Assembly (NCBI GenBank): GCA_002298905.1
Contig: DBMA01000013.1
Location: 1 to 17,857, forward strand
Length of the DNA: 17,857 bases
Source of the DNA: Mycoplasma sp. UBA710
Lineage (GTDB): Bacteria > Bacillota_I > Bacilli_A > Mycoplasmatales > Metamycoplasmataceae
Direction of reading: 5' to 3'
Position 1 is the first letter of the stretch. Each line of letters opens with the position of its first letter. Positions 1-7,758 of the stretch are shown here, piece by piece. The notes beneath the pieces are model-generated. The model was not told where the DNA came from. It worked only from the letters and a program-made list of their open reading frames with translations, and ran no database searches. The position numbers and the translations under genes were made by a program.

Positions 1-604
1 AATAAGTAATATCACAAGAATATGCTAGTCTTTTCATTTGCGGTGGCATATTAGACTTATTCAGTCCCACAGTTAATCCTAATCATTTAAATACTTCACC
101 CATTTCTTCTGAATCTCTTTGTGCTAAATATTCATTAACAGTTGATACAATTACTCCATTGCCATCTAAAGCATTTAAATAAATAGGAGCAATAGAAGTT
201 ATTGTCTTTCCTTCACCTGTTTTCATTTCAGCAACTGATCCCATATCTAAAATTAAACCACCCAATATTTGTACATCAAATGGTCTTTTACCTAATACTC
301 TAAATGTTGCTTCTCTTGCAATAGCAAAGGCTTCTACTTTAATATCTTCTAAAGTTTCTCCTCGATTTAGTCTTTGTTTAAAAAATCTTGTTTTATTTTT
401 TAATTGTTCATCTGAAAGATTTTTGATTGATTTACCTAAACGATTAATACTTTTCAAAAGATATTCTGCTTCTCTAAATTCTGCAGATTTAAAATTAGCT
501 TCTTTTATTAATTTTAATCTTCTTTTTTCTTCTCTCTTTTTTACAGATTTTTCTTCATTAAGTATTTCTTTATTATTTAAAGATTTATTTTTTTTATTTT
601 TCAT
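1..604 (-). CDS. secA: Protein translocase ATPase SecA (5' part, runs off the window)
   Basis: This is the N-terminal 201 residues of SecA, the ATPase motor that pushes preproteins through the SecYEG channel at the membrane. Visible marks are the FDVQ-LGG segment (about residues 109-116), the Walker A motif MKTGEGKT (127-134), the VNEYLAQRD block (156-164), and the conserved AYSCDITY stretch where the frame leaves the window. The frame crosses a TGA at 83-85, which must be read as Trp (VFK-W-LGLTVGLN). The start is ATG at 604, with no Shine-Dalgarno sequence before it. The Walker lysine lies about 25 residues later than in E. coli SecA because of a Lys/Glu-rich N-terminal extension of roughly 40 residues. 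recU lies 40 bp upstream on the same strand, so the two may be cotranscribed. The identification is very secure. Confidence 0.97.
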
Positions 605-644
605 AGACTTAATATATTTTAATATAAAAATATTTTTTAATAAT

Positions 645-1133
645 TTATATTGAGTCTAAAAAATTAATAATTCCCGGAAAAATAATATCTAATTTAATGG
701 CTACCTTTTCTAAATCATTAATTGATATATTTTTTTTCTTATTATTTAAATTAATTTGATCTATATTAACTTTAAATAGTAAAGAATGATTTTTAAAAAA
801 AATTAAGTAAAAAGAAATTCCCCCTAGTTTGCTAATTAATTGTAGATGATCATGTTGATGCTTTTTTATATTTGCAAAAGATAAATAATTTTTATCTGTA
901 GATTTGGCTTCAAAAGTTATGTATTTACCTTTATATATTCCATAATAATCAACTGTAGATTTATTTTTGATAAAAGCACTTGAAATATTATTTAAATTTT
1001 CTTTTTGAAATTTTATATTTAAATGATTTTTAGCAAAATATCCTATTTCTTTTTGATTATAAAAATTTATTGTTTTATTAATTAATTCTTCTAATAACAT
1101 TCCTCGATTTTTATAAGAAATATATTTTTTCAT
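645..1133 (-). CDS. recU: Holliday junction resolvase RecU
   Basis: 162 residues, the size of mycoplasma RecU proteins and shorter than Bacillus RecU, which has an N-terminal extension. RecU cuts Holliday junctions during recombinational repair. The N-terminal NRG motif (residues 9-11) is followed by GMLLEELIN. The nuclease core shows Asp62 in STVDYYG, Glu75 and Lys77 in ITFEAKS, and a His/Gln-rich helix with Gln93 in IKKHQHDHL. The spacing D-x12-E-x-K matches the catalytic D/E/K set of Bacillus RecU. The ATG start at 1133 is preceded by AGGAGA at 1142-1137, close to the start codon. It lies directly upstream of secA on the same strand and divergently from the HU gene. The frame needs no TGA reading. 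Confidence 0.93.
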   Translation of the reverse strand: MKKYISYKNRGMLLEELINKTINFYNQKEIGYFAKNHLNIKFQKENLNNISSAFIKNKSTVDYYGIYKGKYITFEAKSTDKNYLSFANIKKHQHDHLQLISKLGGISFYLIFFKNHSLLFKVNIDQINLNNKKKNISINDLEKVAIKLDIIFPGIINFLDSI

Positions 1134-1234
1134 TGTTCTCCTAAAATATAAATAAATTTATCTATAAAATAGAATTTGGAAATAAAAGATTTTTAACATC
1201 AATATTTTATCATTAAATTTATTAGCGAAATAAT

Positions 1235-1269
1235 ATTACAAATAAATACATAAAAATATAATATATAAT
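1235..1269 (+). promoter_or_regulatory. Putative promoter of the HU gene
   Basis: ATTACA at 1235-1240 is followed after 16 bp by TATAAT at 1257-1262, and a second overlapping TATAAT lies at 1264-1269. Either would start transcription about 35-45 nt before the HU start codon. The -35 match is only partial, as is usual in mycoplasmas. The call rests on sequence match alone. Confidence 0.5.
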
Positions 1270-1314
1270 ATAGACATAAATTAAACATAAAATTTTATTT
1301 AATATAGGAGAAAT

Positions 1315-1620
1315 ATGGCAACAAACAAAAATGAAAAGTTAACAAAAAGTGAATTAATTACCAAAATTTCTGAAATAGTAGAATTATCAAAAAATGATGT
1401 TAATTTAACAATTAATGCTTTGGTTTCAATTATTATTTCTGAAATGCAAATTGGACATGAAATTACCATTCCAGGATTGGGAACTTTTTTAAAAAAACAC
1501 AAAGCTGAAAGAATAGCTACCAATCCTTTGACAGGTCAAAAAATAAAAATTCCTTCAAAAAATGTTCCAAAATTTAAAGCTGCTAAAAATTTAAAAGAAG
1601 CTGTTGGATTGACTCAATAA
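1315..1620 (+). CDS. hup: HU/IHF family DNA-binding protein
   Basis: 101 residues, the normal length of HU with a short N-terminal extension. HU is a dimeric nucleoid protein that bends DNA and supports replication and repair. The family signature is clear: the GLGTF turn (residues 55-59), then ERIATNPLTGQKI (65-77), where Pro71 is the intercalating proline at the tip of the beta arm, and a C-terminal helix FKAAKNLKEAV (88-97). The arm has fewer arginines than typical HU (RxARNP is here RIATNP). The ATG start at 1315 has AGGAG at 1306-1310. The gene stands alone, diverges from recU and ends in a hairpin terminator, so it is probably a monocistronic unit. The product is certain; HU rather than IHF is inferred from taxon and size. 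Confidence 0.95.
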   Translation: MATNKNEKLTKSELITKISEIVELSKNDVNLTINALVSIIISEMQIGHEITIPGLGTFLKKHKAERIATNPLTGQKIKIPSKNVPKFKAAKNLKEAVGLTQ

Positions 1621-1645
1621 AAATATTAAAATCAACAAATATAAA

Positions 1646-1670
1646 AAAACCAAAATTTATTTTTGGTTTT
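1646..1670 (+). terminator. Hairpin terminator after the HU gene
   Basis: A perfect 10-bp stem AAAACCAAAA / TTTTGGTTTT with a 5-nt loop begins 26 nt after the HU stop codon. The right arm itself ends in four Ts. The stem is weak because only two pairs are G-C, but it is well placed as an intrinsic terminator. Confidence 0.6.
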
Positions 1671-1681
1671 ATTGTGCTCAA

Positions 1682-1703
1682 AATTTATTTTTAAAAATAA
1701 ATT
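1682..1703. repeat. Perfect 22-bp AT-only palindrome
   Basis: AATTTATTTTT is followed immediately by its reverse complement AAAAATAAATT with no spacer. The 14-bp stretch CAAAATTTATTTTT at 1679-1692, which makes up most of the left arm, is a direct copy of 1651-1664 within the HU terminator. The right end overlaps a TTGACA box. It could be a second terminator, an operator or simple AT-rich noise. Confidence 0.5.
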
Positions 1704-1729
1704 GACAAGTAATTTTAGTCTAATATTAT
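1702..1729 (+). promoter_or_regulatory. Orphan promoter-like sequence TTGACA-N16-TATTAT
   Basis: An exact -35 consensus (1702-1707) and a TATTAT box (1724-1729) are spaced by 16 bp. Nothing recognisable lies downstream on this strand, only a possible 32-codon frame at 1756-1854. A 9-bp inverted repeat begins at the end of the -10 box. Confidence 0.35.
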
Positions 1730-1982
1730 TAATCATTGCTTAAGTTATAAAAATAATGATTAAATACAATGTTTTAGTTTGTTTAATTATTATGTATAAA
1801 AATTTTCTATTTTTTACATTTATTTTGCTTGACAATAAATCATCTTTTTTCTAAATAAATTTCTTTATCAAAAATAAATACTTAAATTATTTGAATATCT
1901 ATAAATAATGAGCTTGAATTAATTTGCTACACAGAATCTTATTTAAATACTCATTATAAGTTTAAAAATAAATTAAGATTTA

Positions 1983-2300
1983 TTATCTTCCCTTGATTAA
2001 TAATTTCTTAATGGTTAATAGTTCATTTTTTAATTTTTCTATCTCTTGTCTATTATTAATAATTGCTTTTTCTAATCTTTTATTAATATTTTTTTGTTCT
2101 TTAAAAAATGAAAGCAATAACTTGTCAAAATTATTTTGATTTTTCATAAACTCTTTAATTTTCATTTCGCTAGTAATTAATTGTTTATTAGATGATTTTA
2201 AAGTACTATTTTTATTAATTTTCATTTTAATTTGTAATTCATCTGAATCAATTAAAGGATTATTTTTAACATTATTTTTTGATTGGTCTTTATTTCTCAT
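1983..2300 (-). CDS. Orphan small coiled-coil protein, function unknown
   Basis: 105 residues, not recognised. There is no signal peptide and no membrane segment. The N-terminal half (1-45) is polar, rich in Asn, Lys and Ser and probably disordered. The C-terminal part (about 55-105) is a strong amphipathic helix with repeating Leu/Ile and Lys/Glu, for example KRLEKAIINNRQEIEKLKNEL, which suggests a coiled coil and a multimer. The protein is basic. The start ATG at 2300 has no Shine-Dalgarno sequence and no clear -10 box close by. A strong terminator separates it from the fru operon upstream, so it needs its own promoter or readthrough. The open frame and coding-like composition support a real gene; any function would be a guess. 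Confidence 0.6.
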   Translation of the reverse strand: MRNKDQSKNNVKNNPLIDSDELQIKMKINKNSTLKSSNKQLITSEMKIKEFMKNQNNFDKLLLSFFKEQKNINKRLEKAIINNRQEIEKLKNELLTIKKLLIKGR

Positions 2301-2358
2301 ATATGTAATATTTTAATAAAATTAATTTAAAATTTGATTTTTAATGCTAAAAAAATAA

Positions 2359-2393
2359 AAAATCACAATATTTTGCGCAAATATTATGATTTT
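2359..2393 (-). terminator. Intrinsic terminator of the fruA-fruK operon
   Basis: A 15-bp stem with one mismatch (arms 2359-2373 and 2379-2393) has the 5-nt loop TGCGC. It lies 10 nt after the fruK stop codon. Read on the minus strand it is followed by a T-rich run (A-rich on the plus strand at 2349-2358). It is nearly symmetrical and could work in both directions. Confidence 0.8.
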
Positions 2394-2403
2394 TAATATT
2401 AAT

Positions 2404-3315
2404 TTAAATTTCCTTAATTTCAATAAATTCTTGATATTTATTCATATCTTCTTTTGAAGCTAAGAATCTTGTGCAAGAAGTTCCAATTGATAAAGATGTT
2501 GCAATTTTTAAAGATTTAATAATATCTCTAGTTTTTATGTATGTAATTGCAAAAGATGAAATTAGTGTATCTCCAGCTCCAACTGTTGAAACTATATCAA
2601 ATTTTTTCTTTAAAGTAATTTGCAATATTTTGTTGTCTTCACCAATAAAATATGAACCTTTACCACCATCTGAAACAATTAAATTTTTTAATCCAAGAGA
2701 TTTTAACTGTTTCATGGCATTTTTAATATCTTCAATATTATTTATTTTCATATTTAATAAAGATTCTAATTCACTACGGTTAGGCTTAATAATGAATGGA
2801 TTATATTTTATTAGTTCTAAAATAATTTTTGAATCAATATCTAATGCAAAATTAATATCTTTTTGGTGAATTTTTTCTACAAGTTTTTTTAAAAAATCTT
2901 CTTCACAAATTCCCATAATTAATATAAAATCATCTTTTGATAATTGATCAATAAATTTTAATAATTTTTCATATTCTTCTTGTTTAATTTTTGCTCTAGC
3001 TCCATTTATTTCAAAAGATGAATCTTGAGCAAACATTTTTATGTTTATTCTTGTATCATTTTCTGAAGAAAAATTAATTAATTCTACATTTTCTTCAGAC
3101 ATTAAATCTAAAAATAATTTTTTTGTTTTTCCTCCTAAAAAAGAAATTGCTTTATTTTCGTATCCAATTCTTTTTAAAACAATAGAGGCATTAATTCCTT
3201 TACCACCAGGAACTAATTCATAATCTTCAACACGATTCAAATCATTTGAATTAAATTTATTATTAGTATTTATTACATAATCTATTGATGGTGAAAATGT
3301 AATTGTATAAATCAT
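2404..3315 (-). CDS. fruK: 1-phosphofructokinase
   Basis: 303 residues, the usual length for this PfkB/ribokinase-family sugar kinase. It phosphorylates fructose-1-phosphate, the product of the fructose PTS, to fructose-1,6-bisphosphate in the cytoplasm. The N-terminal substrate-site motif PGGKGIN is at 36-42, the KPNRSEL segment at 178-184 and the C-terminal signature TVGAGDTL at 244-251, with Asp249 as the likely catalytic base. No in-frame TGA is needed. The start ATG at 3315 lies 5 nt after the fruA stop and has no Shine-Dalgarno sequence, so translation is probably coupled to fruA. The adjacent fructose EIIABC gene makes 1-phosphofructokinase far more likely than tagatose-6-phosphate kinase or another PfkB enzyme. 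Confidence 0.92.
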   Translation of the reverse strand: MIYTITFSPSIDYVINTNNKFNSNDLNRVEDYELVPGGKGINASIVLKRIGYENKAISFLGGKTKKLFLDLMSEENVELINFSSENDTRINIKMFAQDSSFEINGARAKIKQEEYEKLLKFIDQLSKDDFILIMGICEEDFLKKLVEKIHQKDINFALDIDSKIILELIKYNPFIIKPNRSELESLLNMKINNIEDIKNAMKQLKSLGLKNLIVSDGGKGSYFIGEDNKILQITLKKKFDIVSTVGAGDTLISSFAITYIKTRDIIKSLKIATSLSIGTSCTRFLASKEDMNKYQEFIEIKEI

Positions 3316-3320
3316 ATTAT

Positions 3321-5501
3321 TTAAGAATTATTAATTAATAATAAATTTGGGTTGAAGTTATTGTTGATAATTTTTTGTTGTCTATTTTTTTTATTTTTTA
3401 GATTTTTTATTTTTTTTCAACGGATTGTGATTACTTCTGATAATTTAGATTTTTGTTTATTATCTTTATTTTTATTAAATAATTTATTGAATAATACAAT
3501 CATAAACATTTCAATTATTGATCCTGCAATGATTGCTACAATAAAGAATGTTATTCCTAAACCAATTTTCAGCCCTTCATTCATACCTGGATAAATTAGG
3601 GGATCTAATTTACATAAAGCAACTGTTAATATCCCACCGTGTGGAGCTGAAATTGTAACTCCTAGAGCACCTATTAATAATCCTGTTACAGCTCCACCAA
3701 TAACATTAGCTGGAACGATAACTTTAGGTTTAGATAATGTAAATGGAATTGCTCCTTCTGAAATAAATGATAATCCCATTATATAATTTAACATTCCTGT
3801 TTTTCTTTCTTCTTCTGTTCATATTTTTTTAAAGAAAGTACAACATAAAGCAATTCCTAATGGAGGAGTCATTCCTCCTGCCATAGCGGCAGCCATTGAA
3901 ATTGTTGATGATGATGTATTATTAGCAGTTAATGTTGCTGTAGCAAATAAGTAAGCAGCTTTATTTATAGGACCACCTAAATCAAAGGCCATCATTGCTC
4001 CTAAAATCATTCCTAATAATCAAGCTAAATAGTTTTTACCTTCCATTAATTCTAAAAATTTAGTAAATCCATAATTTACATAAATCATTGGAATATTAAC
4101 CATTCAAAAAGCTGTTACAACAACTAATGTTCCAAATAGAGGAATAAATAAAATATTTTTTAATCCTGATAATGAAGCAGGTAAATAAACAAATACATAT
4201 TTAACTAAAGCAATAATTATAGAAGCTGCTAAAAATGCCCCAATAATTGCTCCAAAAATTCCTGAAGTTCCTCCTGAAGATTCGGCAGCAGTTTTAAATC
4301 ATTCTATTGCTCCTGTCTCGGGATTTAAACTAAATAAGAATTTTCCTTGAGACATTAATCCAACCATAAATCCTGGCAACAATCCTTGTCTTCCAATGAT
4401 TGCAAATGTAATATAAGCTCCAATAATAGGAACCATCATTCCAAATGATAAATCACCCATTGTTTTAAATCATTTTGCTGCAGGAGAAATTGAACCATAA
4501 TTTTTATCTCCAGCATTTTGAAAATCAAATAAAAATGCAATAGCAATTAATATACCTCCAAAAACAACAAAAGGTAACATATAAGAAACTCCGGTCATTA
4601 ATGATTTGTACATTCTTTTTCCAAAACCATTAAATGACATCTCTTGATTAGTATCTTGAGATGCATTTTCTTTTTTGGCTGAAGCTTGAAATTTTTCTCC
4701 TTTATGATCTAATAATTTCTGAATTTCTTTTTTTGCATCTTTAATAACAGGTTTTGTACCCATTTCTAAAACATTATCATGTCCTGAAAATTTTGAAAGT
4801 TCTACAACACGATCACAAGCTATTAAGACACCTTTTGCATTTTTGATATCTTGTTCTGATAAAACATTCTTTGCCCCATCTGCTCCTTGAGTTTCTACTT
4901 TAATTTTAATATTCATTTCTTTAGCTGCTTTTTCTAACATATCACGAGCCATGAAAGTATGTGCAATTCCTGTAGGACAAGCTGTTATTGCAACAATATC
5001 ATATGCTCCATCATTATCTTTTGATATATCTTTTGTATCATCATTTGAAGATTCATTATATTTAACAAATAATTTTTTTAATGAGGCAATTGATTTAACT
5101 GTTTTTAAATCTTTTTTAAAATCTTCATTCATTAATAATTTCATTAAGTCTGCAAGAATTTCAACATGTGAACCACTTTCTTTTGGATTTAATGCAATAA
5201 AAAATATATAATTAACTGGATTTCCATCTAATGATTCTCAATCCATTGGTTTTACTTTTGCAAAAAAGATAACTGATTTTTTCATTACCTCATCTCTTAT
5301 ATGAGGAATGGCAATCCCTTCACCAATACCTGTTGAAGTTTCGTTTTCTCTTTTTAAAGCTAATTCCACTACTTTAGCTTTATTAGAAGCATATTTATTT
5401 TCAACAAGAATTTTAGCAAAAGAATCAAGAGCTTCTTTTTTAGTTTTATATGATTTATCAATAATGATTAAATCATTTTTGAAAAATTCATTTAATTTCA
5501 C
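3321..5501 (-). CDS. fruA: Fructose-specific PTS enzyme EIIABC
   Basis: 726 residues when TGA is read as Trp (for example at 5235-5237 and 3417-3419). It takes up fructose through the membrane and phosphorylates it to fructose-1-phosphate. The order is EIIA (about 1-150, active-site His67 in GEGIAIPHIRDEV), EIIB (about 167-265, phosphocysteine Cys175 in AITACPTGIAHTF) and the membrane domain EIIC (from about 291, multiple hydrophobic segments). The start is GTG at 5501 with AAAGGAG at 5513-5507, 5 nt before it. After the last membrane segment comes a basic, Lys/Asn-rich tail of about 50 residues, the last 32 of them after a TGA codon. fruK follows 5 nt later. Fructose is inferred from fruK; a mannose-type Fru-family transporter is less likely. 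Confidence 0.93.
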
Positions 5502-5561
5502 TCTTACTCCTTTATTCTAATAATTTAAAACATTGAAACTATTCTATTTTTTTAAATATTT

Positions 5562-5598
5562 TAATAATTTAATAATAATGATTATTATTAAATTATTA
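5562..5598. promoter_or_regulatory. Perfect 37-bp palindrome upstream of fruA, candidate operator
   Basis: Eighteen bases pair perfectly on each side of the single central G at 5580; the outer pair at 5561/5599 fails. All arm bases are A or T with a TAA/TTA triplet pattern, which raises the chance of coincidence. It lies 60-97 bp before the fruA start, where it would overlap the -35 region of a promoter using TAGAAT at 5546-5541. That placement fits a repressor or activator site for the fru operon. No fru regulator gene is in the window. Confidence 0.45.
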
Positions 5599-5769
5599 TT
5601 ATTAAATTTATAAATTGATATAAATTAATCTTTTATAACTAAGCAAAAAACTTATTATTTTTTAATAATAGATAATTTAGCTTTTATTTAAAAGAACATT
5701 TTATTTTAATTCTTGGATTTAATATTTTTTCTTAATATAATTTTAATAAAGAATTTTATTTTTCAATAA

Positions 5770-5791
5770 TTTTGGTTTTTTAACACCAAAA
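5770..5791. repeat. Hairpin TTTTGGT / ACCAAAA
   Basis: A perfect 7-bp inverted repeat with an 8-nt loop, 7 bp before a TATAAT at 5799-5804. There is no gene upstream for it to terminate on the plus strand. It resembles the HU terminator stem (CC-AAAA / TTTT-GG), but a regulatory role is equally possible. Confidence 0.35.
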
Positions 5792-5895
5792 AATATTATA
5801 TAATGAATGTTTCAATTATTTTGATTTATTAAATATAAATGACGATTTTATTCAAAGACAATTTATCATATTTTAGGTTTCACAATAATTTAATA

Positions 5896-5901
5896 TATAA
5901 T
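5896..5901 (+). promoter_or_regulatory. Putative -10 box of the degV operon
   Basis: TATAAT ends 14 nt before the degV ATG, which has no Shine-Dalgarno sequence. Transcription would start roughly at 5908, leaving a leader of only about 8 nt. No good -35 box is visible. Another TATAAT at 5799-5804 could give a longer leader. Confidence 0.5.
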
Positions 5902-5915
5902 TAAATTTGTATATT

Positions 5916-6782
5916 ATGAAATTAGCAATTGTTGTAGATTCTTCATGTGGCTTAACAAAAAAAGAAGCCGAAAGTAGAGGATGATATTTTTTGCCACTAT
6001 ATTTAGATATTGATGGTAAAGAGTTTCGTGACGGAATTGATATTACTTCAGAAAATTTTTTAGATTATTATAAACCAACTTCAATAGGAAAAACTGCTTG
6101 TACCCCAATAGGAGAAGCTTTACAATTAATTGAAGATTTATCTAAAAAAAATGATTTTGTTGTTATATATCCTATTAGTATGGATTTGTCATCACAATAC
6201 AATAATTTAGAAGTTATTGCAAGACAATTAAAAAATGTTTATGTTGTAAAATCAAAAAGAGTGTGTCAATTTATTGTAAGGGATTTAGTAGAATTAGAAA
6301 AAGATGTTTTATCAAATGAATTGACAGTAAAACAATCAATAGCTCAAATTGAAAAACAAAATTATTCACAAGTAGATATTTTGCTTTATCCAAAAGATAT
6401 TACTGTTTTAGCTAGAGGAGGAAGATTATCACCATCAGCTGCCAAGTTAGCTAAATTATTAAAAATTTTTCCTGTAATCGGAATGCAAGATGGAAAACTA
6501 GAAAAATTTGATAAAGGTGTAACATTTAGCAAGACATTTTTTAATACTGCAATTGAACAATATAAAAAAGTTTCAAAGAGAAAACAAAAAAATATTATAT
6601 TTTTAGATACTGCTAATGAAAATGCAGATGATATGTGTAGTGAATTAATTGAGAAAATAAAATATGATAAAGAAGTAATTAGAAATTCAATTCCACCTAT
6701 TATTGCAATTCATACAGGGTATGGAGCGATTTCAATCTTTTTTATTGAGTTTAAATATAATATTAAAGAATATAAATTATAA
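5916..6782 (+). CDS. degV: DegV family fatty-acid-binding protein (FakB-like)
   Basis: 288 residues, typical of DegV proteins. In Firmicutes these are the FakB subunits of fatty acid kinase: they carry a fatty acid for FakA to phosphorylate, giving acyl-phosphate for phospholipid synthesis. The N-terminus MKLAIVVDSSCGL carries the DSS motif, the middle has ARGGRLSPSAAKLAKLL (the family RGGR-x-S segment that binds the carboxylate), and the C-terminus has IAIHTGYGAISIFF, the conserved HxGxGA region. One in-frame TGA (5982-5984) is read as Trp. I chose ATG 5916 because it begins the conserved first strand. There is no Shine-Dalgarno sequence. The Bax-inhibitor-like gene follows 36 nt later. PlsY, which uses acyl-phosphate, is encoded at 12807-13640. 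FakA is not in the window, so the fatty-acid role is inferred from the family. Confidence 0.88.
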
Positions 6783-6818
6783 AGTTATAATTTAAATTAG
6801 CTTATAAGGAGGATACTT

Positions 6819-7553
6819 ATGGAAAAAATGTCTAATAATTTCTTTTCAAAATATAAAATTCAAGCAATTGATGTAAAATCAAAATTATTATCTAGGTCTT
6901 TATTGTGAATGTCTCTAGGATTAGCTGTCATTATTTTTGTTGCTTGATTAAGTTCTACATTTCAATCATTTAATAATTTTGTCATAAATTTTTCAATAGG
7001 ATCAAGTTGATGATTTGCATGATTATTTAATTTGTTAATCATTTTTAGTTTATTCTTTTGTATTCAAAATAAAAATATTAACATCATGATTCCAATTACA
7101 CTCTATGCTGTTTTTGCTATTTATGAAGGAATGTTTATTACAACAATTTTACAATTTACAGGAACTGTAAATATTGTTAAAGATTTATTATTATATATGC
7201 TAATTCCATCATTTGTTTTTTTAATTATGGGGATTATGGCTTATAGTAATCTAATTAATTTTTCAAAATTAATTCCTTTTACATTCTTTGGTTTTTTTGC
7301 TATTTTAATCTTGTCTTTAATAATGATTTTTACAGCAAATAGAACAATAGAAATGTTATACATTATAATTTCTAGTGCAATTTTCGTTATATGAATAGGA
7401 TTTGATCTACAAATGATTTCTAGAACTGAAGAAGTATTGCCAGATTATTTAGATAAATCATCTATTAATAGAATTGCTTTTATGTTTGGTGTTAAATTAT
7501 TTATAGACTTTGTTAACTTATTAATGATTGTTTTAAGATTATTTAGAAATTAA
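6819..7553 (+). CDS. Bax inhibitor-1/YccA (TMBIM) family membrane protein
   Basis: 244 residues reading several TGAs as Trp, including a WW pair near residue 64 (7009-7014). About seven hydrophobic membrane segments follow a short polar N-terminus. The family signs are GFDLQMI near residue 195 and the last segment FGVKLFIDFVNLLMIVLRLF, which matches the usual A-x-x-LYLDFINLFLxLLRLL ending. Bacterial members (YetJ, YccA) are inner-membrane proteins; YetJ has been shown to leak calcium, and YccA modulates FtsH. A strong AAGGAGG at 6806-6812, 6 nt before ATG 6819, fixes the start. It lies 36 nt after degV and is very probably in the same operon. The exact role in mycoplasmas is unknown. Confidence 0.85.
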
Positions 7554-7648
7554 TAATAATTTTTTATATATTTAGTATTTTTTAAATAAACATCAAATTT
7601 TTATAATATTTTATTTTTTTATATTGGCATCTTATAATCAAAGATATA

Positions 7649-7725
7649 TGGTGCGAACGAATGGACTTGAACCATCGACCTCACGATTATCAGTCGTGTG
7701 CTCTAACCAGCTGAGCTACGCTCGC
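7649..7725 (-). tRNA. trnI: tRNA-Ile (anticodon GAU)
   Basis: A 77-nt cloverleaf on the minus strand with encoded 3' CCA (7651-7649). The acceptor stem GCGAGCG / CGUUCGC closes with one G-U pair. The D arm has AGCUCAGCUGGUUAGAGC, and the anticodon stem-loop CACGA-CUGAUAA-UCGUG gives anticodon GAU (7691-7689). The T arm has GGUUCAAGUCC. It reads AUU and AUC isoleucine codons. It lies downstream of rpsI, separated by 64 bp that hold a hairpin and two TATAAT boxes. Confidence 0.98.
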
Positions 7726-7730
7726 ATATT

Positions 7731-7758
7731 ATATAATGTGGTGTTAAACACATTATAT
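7731..7758. repeat. 10-bp inverted repeat between rpsI and tRNA-Ile, overlapping a -10 box
   Basis: ATATAATGTG (7731-7740) and CACATTATAT (7749-7758) form a perfect stem with an 8-nt loop. On the minus strand, TATAAT at 7757-7752 within the repeat would start transcription about 20 nt before the tRNA. A second TATAAT at 7733-7728 is too near the mature 5' end to be useful. There is no U tract, so a promoter or processing element is more likely than a terminator. Confidence 0.4.

Larger units (their letters stand above)
1671..1982. other. Gene-poor AT-rich gap of about 310 bp between the HU gene and the orphan coiled-coil gene
   Basis: No conserved gene is visible in either direction, reading TGA as Trp. 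The gap holds a perfect 22-bp palindrome (1682-1703), a promoter-like TTGACA (1702-1707) with TATTAT 16 bp later (1724-1729), a 9-bp inverted repeat TTAATCATT / AATGATTAA (1729-1737 and 1755-1763), and a second TTGACA at 1829-1834. An inverted repeat ATAATGAG / CTCATTAT (1905-1912 and 1950-1957) has a 37-nt loop. A 32-residue hydrophobic open frame starts with ATG at 1756, ends at 1854 and has no ribosome binding site. I can assign no function. Confidence 0.6.
5502..5915. other. Non-coding region between the divergent fru operon and degV
   Basis: About 414 bp, almost entirely A and T, with no credible gene. It holds the fruA ribosome binding site, a possible fruA -10 box (TAGAAT, minus strand, 5546-5541), the 37-bp palindrome at 5562-5598, and a weak hairpin TTATTATT / AATAATA at 5652-5670 flanked by AAGC (5641-5644) and GCTT (5680-5683). 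It also holds a hairpin TTTTGGT / ACCAAAA (5770-5791) just before a TATAAT at 5799-5804, and the likely degV -10 box at 5896-5901. Its length is unusual for a compact genome and suggests regulation of one or both flanking units. Confidence 0.7.

Noticed and set aside
83..85. Apparent frameshifts or broken genes in secA, fruA, der, galU, plsY, ldh and others
   Set aside because: Each break is a TGA codon, and reading it as Trp restores the conserved family sequence in the same frame. This is the mycoplasma genetic code, not gene decay.
1299..1523. Open frame of 74 codons antisense to the HU gene
   Set aside because: It is the complement of a well-supported conserved gene and has no ribosome binding site or family features of its own.
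1730..1982. Known structural RNA (tmRNA, RNase P RNA or SRP RNA) in the gap
   Set aside because: The region is nearly all A and T and lacks the conserved GC-containing cores of those RNAs.
2471..2869. Open frame of 132 codons antisense to fruK
   Set aside because: fruK on the other strand is certain, and the antisense frame has no motif or start signal. AT-rich coding DNA yields such frames by chance.
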